This document shows, piece after piece, positions 6,526 to 15,724 of a DNA stretch of 34,355 bases. The stretch comes from a bacterium (GTDB lineage: Bacteria; Planctomycetota; Phycisphaerae; Phycisphaerales; SM1A02), in assembly GCA_029977865.1 (NCBI GenBank), contig JAPOKA010000029.1, positions 1 through 34,355 of the forward strand. Direction: 5' to 3'. The notes under the pieces are model-generated. The model did not search any database. It saw only the letters and a list, made by a program, of their open reading frames with translations, and was not told the origin of the DNA. Every line of letters begins with the position of its first letter. The stretch's first letter is position 1. Position numbers and translations under genes: made by a program.

Positions 6526-8249
6526 TGCGGCCGCGGTTCGCGTTGACATGGCTGGCTGCAGTGGCGATTGCCTTGATGCTCTCCCGACCGGGCTCGGCGC
6601 AGATGCAGGGAGCCAAGGGGTCCGATCGCGATGCGCCGGGCATCGCACTCGACCTCGACGCGCTGCCAATCGCCGAAGCAGGTCCCGCGAATCGACGCCT
6701 CGAAGCATCGATCCGCGAGGAGCTGCAATCGCTCGCACAGGAGTCCGATGGGCCGGAACTCCTGCCTCGCCGCCGGCTGCGGGAACTCGCCGCAGCACTG
6801 CTCGCCTCGCCAAATCCCGAAGCGAGGCTCGCCGGATGGCGGCTCGCCCGCATCCGACTCGCCGTCGACCGCTTCATCGAACAGGTCCACCGGCCCGAGA
6901 TCCCCGCCGCCGAGCGCCGGCAGGTCGAGTGGCAGCGAGTGCTGTTGCGCCGATTCGCCGAGCCCACCGCAGAACGGGTCTACGAACTCGCCGCATCTGA
7001 AGACCGCCACGACCACGAGCGGCTCGACGAGGAGTTGGCGTGGCGGATCGCACCGCTCTTGGAAGCGCTCGCGGGCGAACCCGACCGGATGCCGCCATCG
7101 CACTGGCCATCGAAGCGCCGACCCTCGGCGACTTCACCACGCCGAGTCCTCGACGCGGATGCAGAGGCGGCGGACCAGGAGATCGACGCGCTTGCAGCGT
7201 GGAACGCGGAGGCGGAACGGCTCGCCGGCCTGCCCCTGCGGCGCGAACTGCTGGCCGTGCGGGCCACCCTCCGCAAGCAGCAGAAGCTCGCCGAGGCACG
7301 AAGACGCGCTGCCAATCGCGACGAAGGCGACGGCGGGGACGAGGTCCCGGTCGACCGCGCCGCGGCGCTGGCGGCGGCCGCCGCGCATGCGGCCGACCTT
7401 GAGCGACTGGTCGAGCTCTCGACTCTCGTCGATCGCGTCGCCGCCATTGATCGCCGCGCTGCGCCCGTCGCGGCGACGAAGGTCCGTGGGCTCGCGGCGC
7501 CGCTTGCCGAGCCGCTGCAGCGTCCGCAGGCGGTGCGGCAGATCGATCGGCTGCTCGCCACCGAACCGCTGCGGCTGTTGCCCGGCGAGCCGGCTCTTCG
7601 CGATCCCGAAGCACCGCTGCCCGATCCGATCGCGGGCCGCCGCGACGAGATCGTTCCCAGCATCGACCTGGCCCGCCGCGAGTGGGTTGACGCGTGGATC
7701 CGCGGCGACGACGGCACGGCCGACGCGGTGGCTTCGAGCATCCGCACCCTGAGAAGACTGCTTGCACTCGCAGCCGCGGCGCCTTCGACCGCGGTCGAAG
7801 GATCGCCGGGTCGCCGACTCGAGCGCTGGGCCGCGTGGATCGTGCCGGCGGAGGCGATCGACGGCACCATCACCACGCTTCCGCCTCGTCTTGCCCTCGC
7901 GCTCGAAGCGTGGCAGCGTCGCGATCTCGCGACCGCGAACCAGCGAATGCAGGAGTGGGAACGGCAGGCGCCTCTGACCGCCACCGCCCTCTCTCTCGAT
8001 CAGGCACTCGGGCCGGCGCTGACGCCACTGGCGGGTGGCGCGGTCGGCGATCTCGAATGCCTGGTCACTGTTCCCGGTGGCTCGGCCCTGCTGCCGGGCG
8101 GACGCCGCGTGCTCGCGGAGCTCGGGCTGCTTCGTCACGAACTCGACCTCGCCGAACGCGAGGGTCGCCGCGAGGACGCCGAGCGCTTCCGGGCACAACT
8201 CTCCGCTCGCGTGGCGGTGGTCGCCGAGAGCCTTGGCTCGACGCCGTAG
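6525..8249 (+). CDS. Exported Ala/Arg-rich helical protein of unknown function
   Basis: 574 residues. The N-terminus is a clear signal peptide: MRPRF, a hydrophobic core (LTWLAAVAIALML), and probable cleavage after GSA before Q. The rest is almost entirely predicted helix rich in Ala, Arg, Leu and Glu, with long amphipathic stretches (for example around ERRQVEWQRVLLRRF) and a Pro-rich break near residue 195. No further TM segment, Cys motif or catalytic signature is seen, and I do not recognise a family. A periplasmic or envelope structural role is possible but unproven. The start overlaps truA's stop (TGATG), so it is probably translated from the same mRNA. No terminator is visible before the PIG-L gene. 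Confidence 0.65.
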   Translation: MRPRFALTWLAAVAIALMLSRPGSAQMQGAKGSDRDAPGIALDLDALPIAEAGPANRRLEASIREELQSLAQESDGPELLPRRRLRELAAALLASPNPEARLAGWRLARIRLAVDRFIEQVHRPEIPAAERRQVEWQRVLLRRFAEPTAERVYELAASEDRHDHERLDEELAWRIAPLLEALAGEPDRMPPSHWPSKRRPSATSPRRVLDADAEAADQEIDALAAWNAEAERLAGLPLRRELLAVRATLRKQQKLAEARRRAANRDEGDGGDEVPVDRAAALAAAAAHAADLERLVELSTLVDRVAAIDRRAAPVAATKVRGLAAPLAEPLQRPQAVRQIDRLLATEPLRLLPGEPALRDPEAPLPDPIAGRRDEIVPSIDLARREWVDAWIRGDDGTADAVASSIRTLRRLLALAAAAPSTAVEGSPGRRLERWAAWIVPAEAIDGTITTLPPRLALALEAWQRRDLATANQRMQEWERQAPLTATALSLDQALGPALTPLAGGAVGDLECLVTVPGGSALLPGGRRVLAELGLLRHELDLAEREGRREDAERFRAQLSARVAVVAESLGSTP

Positions 8250-8296
8250 CGCGGTCGGCGGCGTCGGCCGTAGGATCGCGGTCCCAGGAGCTCCGC

Positions 8297-8974
8297 ATGA
8301 ACATTCTCGTGGTCGGTCCTCATCCGGACGACCAGGAACTCGGCATGGGCGGCACCATCGCGCGACTGGTCGCGGACGGTCACTCCGTGCTGCTGCTCGA
8401 CATGACCAACGGTGAACCGACGCCGCATGGCACGCCGGAGATCCGCGCTCGCGAGGCGATGAAGGCCGCGGAGATCCTCGGCGTCACCCGCGAGTGCCTG
8501 CACCTTCCCAACCGCGAGGTCGTGCACTCGGTCGCAGCTCGCCACGCGGTGGCGGGCGTGATTCGCCGGCATGCCGTCGAGGTGATCTTCACGCCCTACC
8601 CGATCGATGCGCATCCCGACCACGTTGCCACCACCCGCATCGTCGAGGACGCTCGCTTCGACGCGAAGCTCACCAAGACCGATCTGCCCGGCGAGCCCAT
8701 CTATCCCAAGTGGCTCTTCCACTACTGGTGCACGCACCTGCGCATCGTGCCGGATCCGTCATTCCTGTTGGACACCACCGGCTTCGCCGAGCGCAAGATC
8801 GAGGCGATCCTCGCCTATGAGAGTCAGTTCGTGGTGCCGGAGCGCAACCGCCGCATTCCCGACTGGATCAACGCCGCGGGCAGCTTCTTCGGAAGCCGCA
8901 TCGGGACCGCCTCGGCGGAGCCCTTCTTCAGCCGCGAGCCGCTCGGCCTGACGGGACTGTCGGGACTGACCTGA
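8297..8974 (+). CDS. PIG-L family zinc-dependent deacetylase, BshB1-like
   Basis: 225 residues. PIG-L enzymes are zinc hydrolases that remove N-acetyl groups from GlcNAc conjugates. The zinc motif PHPDDQE (8-14) gives ligands His9 and Asp12, and HPDH (106-109) gives the third. The stretch LDMTNGEPTPHGTPEIRAREA is close to the D-L-T-x-G-E block of bacillithiol-biosynthesis BshB1 deacetylases, so GlcNAc-malate is a possible substrate. BshA and BshC are not in the window, so this is inference. AGGAG at 8286-8290 precedes the ATG by 6 bases. The gene ends the plus-strand run. A hairpin lies between it and the convergent DegT gene. Confidence 0.85.
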   Translation: MNILVVGPHPDDQELGMGGTIARLVADGHSVLLLDMTNGEPTPHGTPEIRAREAMKAAEILGVTRECLHLPNREVVHSVAARHAVAGVIRRHAVEVIFTPYPIDAHPDHVATTRIVEDARFDAKLTKTDLPGEPIYPKWLFHYWCTHLRIVPDPSFLLDTTGFAERKIEAILAYESQFVVPERNRRIPDWINAAGSFFGSRIGTASAEPFFSREPLGLTGLSGLT

Positions 8975-8993
8975 GCCTCGAGCGCGCCGCGTA

Positions 8994-9014
8994 CGTCCTC
9001 GCCGAGCGAGGACG
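8994..9014. terminator. Hairpin between convergent genes (possible bidirectional terminator)
   Basis: A perfect 8-bp inverted repeat, CGTCCTCG-CCGAG-CGAGGACG, lies between the stop codons of the PIG-L and DegT genes. The symmetric stem could act on both strands. It has no T-tract on either side, so intrinsic termination is uncertain. Confidence 0.4.
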
Positions 9015-9049
9015 GCGAGACCGGCAGTACCGCCGTCGAAGGTTCGAGT

Positions 9050-10246
9050 TCAGATCGCCTTCACGATCTCGACGAGGCTCTCCGCGACGTGCTGCCGCTG
9101 CGCCTCGGTGAGGTCGGGATAGATCGGCAACGCGATCGTCTCGAGCGCCGCCCGCTCGGCGTGCGGCAGGCATCCCGGCTCGTAGCCGAGGTTCTGGAAG
9201 CACTCCTGCATGTGCAGGCAGAGCGGGTAGTAGATCTCGGTGCCGATCTTGCGATCGGAGAGCGCCTTGCGCACCGCGTCGCGATGCGCCGCCGGCACGC
9301 GGACGACGTACTGGTTGTAGATGTGCCGAGCGCCCTCGACCGCCGGCTTCGGAAAGCGAAGCGGCAGGCCGCCTTCGTCGAGCGAGACGTCGCTGGCCGC
9401 GGCGCCAGCCTCCGAGAAGCAGGAGTCGTAGAAGGCGGCATTGCGCTGGCGGCCCTCGGTCCACGCGTCGAGGTGGCGCAGCTTCACCGAGAGCACCGCG
9501 GCCTGCAGCGCGTCGAGCCGCGAGTTCATGCCGATCTCGGCGTGGTAGTACTTGGGCTCCATGCCGTGATTGCGCAGCCGGCCCATTCGCTTCGCGAGGT
9601 CCTCGTCGTTGCTGGTCACGAGCCCGCCGTCACCGAAGCCACCGAGGTTCTTGCTCGGGAAGAAGCTGAAGGTGCCGATCGCGCCGCGGTTGCCGACGCG
9701 GATGCCGTCGCGGTCCTCGGTGCCGAGGGCCTGCGCCGCGTCCTCGACGACCGGCACGCCCTTCGCCTTCGCGATCGCGAGGATCGCGTCGAGGTCGAAC
9801 GCCTGTCCGAAGAGGTGGACCGGCACGATCGCCTTCACCTTCTTGAAGTTGGGGCAGGCGAACACGCGCTCGAGGCTCTCCGGGCACATGTTGTAGGTGG
9901 CCGGGTCGACGTCGACGAAGACCGGCTTCGCCCCGAGGCGATGCACGCTGCCGGCGGTCGCGAAGAAGGTGTAGGTCGGGCAGATGACCTGATCGCCAGG
10001 GCCGACGCCGAGGGCCTGCAGCGCGAGCACGATCGCGTCGGAGCCGTTCGCGCAACCGACCGCGAAGCGCGAGCGGTTGTACTGGGTGACCTCTTCCTCG
10101 AAGGCGGCGACCCGCGGCCCCATGATGAAGTACTGGCTCTCGATGACCTCGCGGAGGACGGGCTCGATCTCGTCGCGGATCGTGGCGTACTGGGCCTTCA
10201 GGTCGAGGAGGGGGACTTCGATCACGGCGGTGGCAGCTCCGGACAT
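9050..10246 (-). CDS. DegT/DnrJ/EryC1/StrS-type sugar aminotransferase
   Basis: 398 residues, usual length. These PLP enzymes transaminate nucleotide-linked keto-sugars for surface polysaccharide or glycan synthesis. VPLLDLKAQY opens the protein, PTYTFFATAGS and VHLFGQ lie in the cofactor domain, VEDAAQALG carries the PLP-pyridine Asp, and the Schiff-base lysine is Lys199 in SFFPSKNLGGFGDGG. LRNHGM and the GMNSRLDALQAA block complete the family pattern. GAGAGG precedes the ATG by about 8 bases. A good promoter (TTGGGA, 17 bp, TAGACT) lies about 45 bp upstream. No other sugar-nucleotide genes are adjacent, so the product sugar is unknown. Codon use is extremely GC-biased, consistent with good expression. 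Confidence 0.92.
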   Translation of the reverse strand: MSGAATAVIEVPLLDLKAQYATIRDEIEPVLREVIESQYFIMGPRVAAFEEEVTQYNRSRFAVGCANGSDAIVLALQALGVGPGDQVICPTYTFFATAGSVHRLGAKPVFVDVDPATYNMCPESLERVFACPNFKKVKAIVPVHLFGQAFDLDAILAIAKAKGVPVVEDAAQALGTEDRDGIRVGNRGAIGTFSFFPSKNLGGFGDGGLVTSNDEDLAKRMGRLRNHGMEPKYYHAEIGMNSRLDALQAAVLSVKLRHLDAWTEGRQRNAAFYDSCFSEAGAAASDVSLDEGGLPLRFPKPAVEGARHIYNQYVVRVPAAHRDAVRKALSDRKIGTEIYYPLCLHMQECFQNLGYEPGCLPHAERAALETIALPIYPDLTEAQRQHVAESLVEIVKAI

Positions 10247-10290
10247 CGGGGACCTCTCGGGGGAGACGGGCGGAAACGGCGGAAGCGGTC

Positions 10291-10319
10291 AGTCTATCGA
10301 GACGGTCGACTCATCCCAA
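10291..10319 (-). promoter_or_regulatory. Promoter of the DegT aminotransferase gene
   Basis: Minus-strand TTGGGA (10319-10314), a 17-bp spacer, then TAGACT (10296-10291). This would start transcription about 38 nt before the ATG, leaving room for the GAGAGG ribosome binding site. The stretch between this promoter and dut (10320-10449) shows nothing else I can identify. Confidence 0.6.
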
Positions 10320-10449
10320 GCACCCTGTCACGCAGCGGAGCGAATCCTTGCCAGTTCCCCACTGCTGCAGCCCGACGACGGTCGTCCTCGACGGCCACCC
10401 ACGCCGCAATCCCGTTGGCGCCGGGCTCCGGGCGGTCGCGTCCCTGACC

Positions 10450-10926
<477 letters not shown>

Positions 10927-10932
10927 GGCGCG

Positions 10933-10938
10933 AGTGTA
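10933..10938 (-). promoter_or_regulatory. -10-like box next to dut start
   Basis: TACACT on the minus strand with 6 nt to the ATG at 10926. No convincing -35 is visible at 17-18 bp. It could drive a leaderless dut transcript separate from bcp. Confidence 0.4.
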
Positions 10939-10959
10939 ACCCGCGCCAGCCCTGCGCCT

Positions 10960-11451
10960 TCAGCGCTTTGCGAGCGCCTTGACCGCGGCGAGGACCTCTT
11001 CAACGTGGCCGGGCACCTTCACGTTGTCCCAGCGCTGCGCAACCTTGCCCGAGGCGTCGATGAGATAGGTCGTCCGGACGACGCCCATGTACTTGCGCCC
11101 GTACATCGACTTCTCCTGCCACACGCCGTACTTCGTGCAGATCGCCGGCTCGCCGCCCTCAGGCGCGACATCGGCAAGCAGCGTGAAGTTCAGATCGTGC
11201 TTGGCGATGAACTTCTGGTGGCTCTTCTCGTCATCGGGACTGACACCGAGGACCACCGCCTTCAGCTTGGAGAAGTCCGGACGCAGATCGCGAAACGCGC
11301 ACGCCTCCGCGGTGCAGCCGGAGGTGTCGTCCTTGGGATAGAAGTAGAGGACGACCGGCTTGCCCGCGAAGTCGCCGAGGCGATGGAGCGAGCCGTCCTG
11401 GTCCTTCGCGGAAAACGCGGGGGCCTTCTTGCCGGGGTCGATGAGGGGCAT
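10960..11451 (-). CDS. bcp: Thiol peroxidase (peroxiredoxin, BCP/PrxQ type)
   Basis: 163 residues. It reduces H2O2 and organic hydroperoxides using thioredoxin. Peroxidatic Cys46 and resolving Cys51 lie in DDTSGCTAEACAFRD, the C-x4-C spacing of the PrxQ/BCP subfamily. LYFYPKDDT, LGVSPDDEKSHQKF and RTTYLIDASGKV are standard. The gene follows oppD by 72 bp with a hairpin between, so it may be expressed separately. It precedes dut. There is no signal peptide, so it is cytosolic. Confidence 0.95.
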   Translation of the reverse strand: MPLIDPGKKAPAFSAKDQDGSLHRLGDFAGKPVVLYFYPKDDTSGCTAEACAFRDLRPDFSKLKAVVLGVSPDDEKSHQKFIAKHDLNFTLLADVAPEGGEPAICTKYGVWQEKSMYGRKYMGVVRTTYLIDASGKVAQRWDNVKVPGHVEEVLAAVKALAKR

Positions 11452-11488
11452 GGTGGTTTCTCGTTCGAGTGCGAAACGCTCGGTGCCT

Positions 11489-11513
11489 CGCGGCCGTCGG
11501 TTCGGAGGCCGCG
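11489..11513 (-). terminator. Hairpin after oppD
   Basis: A perfect 7-bp stem, CGCGGCC/GGCCGCG, with an 11-nt loop lies between oppD and bcp. There is no T-tract after it on the minus strand, so it may only attenuate read-through or protect the opp mRNA 3' end. Confidence 0.35.
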
Positions 11514-11523
11514 GCGGGGCGGC

Positions 11524-12632
<1,109 letters not shown>

Positions 12633-12636
<4 letters not shown>

Positions 12637-14132
12637 GCCTGGGCCGCCTTCCGAAGCTTGGGATCGATCGCGTCGCGCAGGGCTTCTCCGAGCATGTTGT
12701 AGGAGAGCACGGTCAGGAAGATCGCCAGACCCGGGAAGATCGCCAGCCACCACACGAAGGTGCCGGTGGTGTTGGTGGCGCTTGCGAGCAGCTTGCCCCA
12801 GCTCGCCTGCCCCTCCGGACCGAGCCCGAGGAAGCTCAGCGTCGCCTCGGCGAGGATCGCCGCCGCGATGGCGAAGGAGGCGTCGACCAGCACCGGCGTC
12901 ACGCCGTTGGGGAGCATGTGCTTGAAGAGGATCGAACGCAGCGGCAGCCCCACCGCTCGGGCCGACTGCACAAAGTCCTGGCTGCGCATGCGGAGGAACT
13001 CGGCACGGATGAACCTTGCCGATCCGGTCCAGCTCACGCACCCGATGATCGCCATCATGACGTAGGTGTTTCGCGGCAGCACCGCCGCGGCGACGATCAG
13101 CAGGAAGAGCACCGGGATCGCCATGAACACCTCGACCACGCGGTAGAGCAGCAGGTCGACCTTGCCGCCGAAGTAGCCCATCAGCGATCCGATGGTCACG
13201 CCGATCATGACCGCGATGCCGGTCGAGACCAGCCCCACCGAGATCGAGAGCCGGCAGGCGTGCATCATCTGGCTGAGCACGTCGCGGCCCACCGCGTCGG
13301 AACCCATCACGAAGCTGCGGGCGCCGAACTCGCCGCCGACGCCGAGCTTCTCGTCGAGGGGACGGCCCGGCTCGACGAGATAGAGATCGCTGCGGGACTG
13401 GTTGGGCGACCAGGGCACCAGCGTCCAGTCGTTGTGCAGTGTGCCCGCCTCGCCGCCCTCGATGAACGCGTCGTAGTCGACCAGGGGATCGATCCAGCGA
13501 TCGACCACCAGATAGGTCGCACCGATCGCCACCACCAGCACCGCCGCCGCGCGGCCGAGTCGCGAATCGCAGGAAGGAACGAAGAACGCGATCGCCGCGA
13601 AGATCGCGGCAAGTCCCCCCGCCGTCGCGAGCGGGAACCAAGACTCGCGTCCGATCTCGAAGAGCCAGGTCGGAGCGCCGCTGCCGCGCGACCACGCAGA
13701 GATGCCCGACCCGATCGCGACCACGAAGCCCGCCTGCAGCGCTGCGATCAGCAACATCCCAAGCCGAGTCGAGCGGGGCACGGGCAGCGGAAGCGCCACC
13801 CACGGAACGCCGATCAGGGTCCCGAAGAGAAGCAGCAGATCGGCGGCGGAGAGATGCCGCCAGAGCGGGCTCCACGAGTCGAGCACGGCGCCGTCGCCGC
13901 CGATCCGCTCGGTCCAGATCGGCAGGCCGTTGGCGAGCAGCGGGCTGAACACGGCGAAGAACGCGACCGCCGAGATCCACACCAGCGCCAGCACCGCACC
14001 CGGACGGCGGAGGACCCGGCCCCAGGCGTCCTCCCAGAAGCCCTTCGCCTCGACCGCGCCGATGCCGCGCATGAGATCGATGCCGGTGACGGACTCGGGC
14101 ATCGGAGCGGGCGTGCTGGAGGCGGCGGCCAT
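12633..14132 (-). CDS. oppC: ABC transporter permease (OppC type) with large extra TM insert
   Basis: 499 residues, about 200 longer than typical OppC. After a cytosolic N-terminus, TM1 is at about 47-68. A normal OppC then has a short periplasmic loop before the HxxGTDxxGRD motif. Here about 220 residues intervene, including hydrophobic segments near 96-115, 122-145, 165-187 and 192-210, followed by a soluble, acidic stretch. The canonical part then runs from [15 protein letters not shown] with the remaining core TM segments, the EAA loop ([19 protein letters not shown], contacting OppD) and the [17 protein letters not shown] block. It overlaps oppD by 4 bp and follows oppB by 10 bp. The extra helices are unexplained. 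Confidence 0.88.
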
Positions 14133-14142
14133 GGGATGGGGC

Positions 14143-15687
14143 TCAGTCGTAGGAGACGCGGGGATCGGCGAGGGCGTAGAGGATGTCGGCGAGCAGCAGC
14201 GCCATCAGGTTGACGCAGGCGATCATGAGGGTGTTGGCCAGAATCAGTTCGCGGTCGCGCAGGTTGATCGCCTCGATGATGAGGCTGCCCATGCCCGGCA
14301 CCGAGAAGATCCGCTCGATCACCACCGACCCGGCGAGCATCGCCGGGAAGACGCTGACGAACATGGTGATCAGCGGCAGGAGACTGTTGCGGAAGACGTG
14401 GCGGAAGATCACCGCCCGGGTCGGCACGCCCTTGGCCCGCGCGGTGCGGACGTAGTCGGCGCTGAGGTTGTCGAGCATGGCGGCACGGGTCTGCTTGGCG
14501 AGCACCGCGAATCCCGCGTAGACGAGGCAACTCACCGGCAGCACGAGATGCCAGAGCAGATCGAGGAGATAGCCCGGCGCGAAGGTCCCGTCGGCCGTGC
14601 GGCTCGGAAGGAAGAGGTAGCTCGAGGCGGCACTGTCGTGCAGACCGCTCACCGGGAAGAGCCCGAGGTACTGCTTGTTGGCGAGATAGCCGATGGCGAG
14701 GGTGCCCGCCCACACCGTCGGCACCGACCAGAGGGCGACGAAGAGGGCGCCGGTCGCGACGTCCCAGATCGTTCCGCGCCGCACCGCCGCGAGCATGCCG
14801 GTCGGGATCGCGATCATGTAGATGATGGGGATCGCGATGATGTTCAGGAGCATCGTCACCGGAAGCGCCGCCGCGATCAGGTCGACCACCGGCCGCCCGC
14901 GACTGAAGGCGACGCCGAAGTCCGGCGGGCCGACGCTGAGCAGCCCCGGAAGCACCGGCAGGCCCACCTCGGGGTAGGGCTTGGCGGCGAAGACCCGCTC
15001 AAGCCGCGTTCGCGCCGCCACCGCCAACTCGTAGGCCTCGAGCGTCTTGAGCGCTGCTGCCTGCACCGGCTGCCAACTCGGCGCGGTGGTGTCGGGCTCG
15101 TAGCGGCCGAGCGCCGCCTCGACGGGCTTGCCGTCGCGGTCGACTGCGCCGGCGATGCCGGTCTCCTCGGCGTACCTGGTCACCGCATCCTTGAGCGCGC
15201 GGGTGGCCAGCACGTAGTCGGCTCGGGCGCTGGCGTAGGCGCGGGTCGCGGCCTTGTGTTCGTCGATCGTCTGCGCCGCATCGAGCATCGGCCCGGGAAC
15301 CGGCGCCGCAGCGACTCGCGCGCGAGCGGTGCCATCGAGCTCGAGCCCATCGAACCAGCTGTCGCCGAGAAAAAGCGGCTTCACCGCCTTGGGCGTGCGG
15401 ATGATCTCCCCCGCAGGCGTCACCTGGTCGCGGCCCCCGAACTTCACGGGGCTGATGCGGCCGAGCCAGCGCAGGTACTGCATGAGCACCGGATCGTCGA
15501 GGCCGTAGCGGTCCTCGAGATAGGCCTCGAGCTGCGCTGCCTTGCTCGCTTCCATCTGTCCGCCGCTGACCCGCAGCCCGGCACCGATGCCGCCGGGCGA
15601 GAGGGCGATCAGCATGAAGACGAGCAAGGTGATCCCGACGAGGGTCGGGATCATCATCGCGAGTCTTCGGGCGATGTACGCGGCCAT
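14143..15687 (-). CDS. oppB: ABC transporter permease (OppB type) with large periplasmic insert
   Basis: 514 residues, about 190 longer than typical OppB. The N-terminus YIARRLAMMIPTLVGITLLVF is the standard OppB opening with TM1. The periplasmic region between TM1 and TM2 normally ends soon after DDPVLMQYLRWL. Here it continues to about residue 275 with a mostly helical, charged domain (for example residues 120-200, Ala/Arg/Glu-rich). The canonical core resumes with ALPVTMLLNIIAIPI and includes the EAA loop DYVRTARAKGVPTRAVIFRHVFRNSLLP and the terminal VVIERIFSVPGMG block. The gene lies 37 bp after oppA. The insert should face the periplasm, where it could contact the substrate-binding protein. 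Confidence 0.9.
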   Translation of the reverse strand: MAAYIARRLAMMIPTLVGITLLVFMLIALSPGGIGAGLRVSGGQMEASKAAQLEAYLEDRYGLDDPVLMQYLRWLGRISPVKFGGRDQVTPAGEIIRTPKAVKPLFLGDSWFDGLELDGTARARVAAAPVPGPMLDAAQTIDEHKAATRAYASARADYVLATRALKDAVTRYAEETGIAGAVDRDGKPVEAALGRYEPDTTAPSWQPVQAAALKTLEAYELAVAARTRLERVFAAKPYPEVGLPVLPGLLSVGPPDFGVAFSRGRPVVDLIAAALPVTMLLNIIAIPIIYMIAIPTGMLAAVRRGTIWDVATGALFVALWSVPTVWAGTLAIGYLANKQYLGLFPVSGLHDSAASSYLFLPSRTADGTFAPGYLLDLLWHLVLPVSCLVYAGFAVLAKQTRAAMLDNLSADYVRTARAKGVPTRAVIFRHVFRNSLLPLITMFVSVFPAMLAGSVVIERIFSVPGMGSLIIEAINLRDRELILANTLMIACVNLMALLLADILYALADPRVSYD

Positions 15688-15724
15688 GGCAGGGAGTTGG
15701 TCGGAGTCCGCAGGGACGGGGCGG

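Noticed and set aside
4339-6813. Long antisense open frame (824 codons) opposite the P-loop/NDT-like gene and truA
   Set aside because: The translated product is low-complexity Arg/Ala/Gly/Val-rich without family motifs, and the plus strand carries well-supported genes with typical codon use; long antisense frames are expected at this GC content.
7340-7620. Ala/Arg-rich runs in the exported protein as a tandem repeat
   Set aside because: Repetition is at the composition level only; no repeated unit of fixed length is visible.
9089-10447. Plus-strand open frame (452 codons) opposite the DegT aminotransferase
   Set aside because: It is a shadow of highly GC-biased codons; the minus-strand protein has all aminotransferase motifs.
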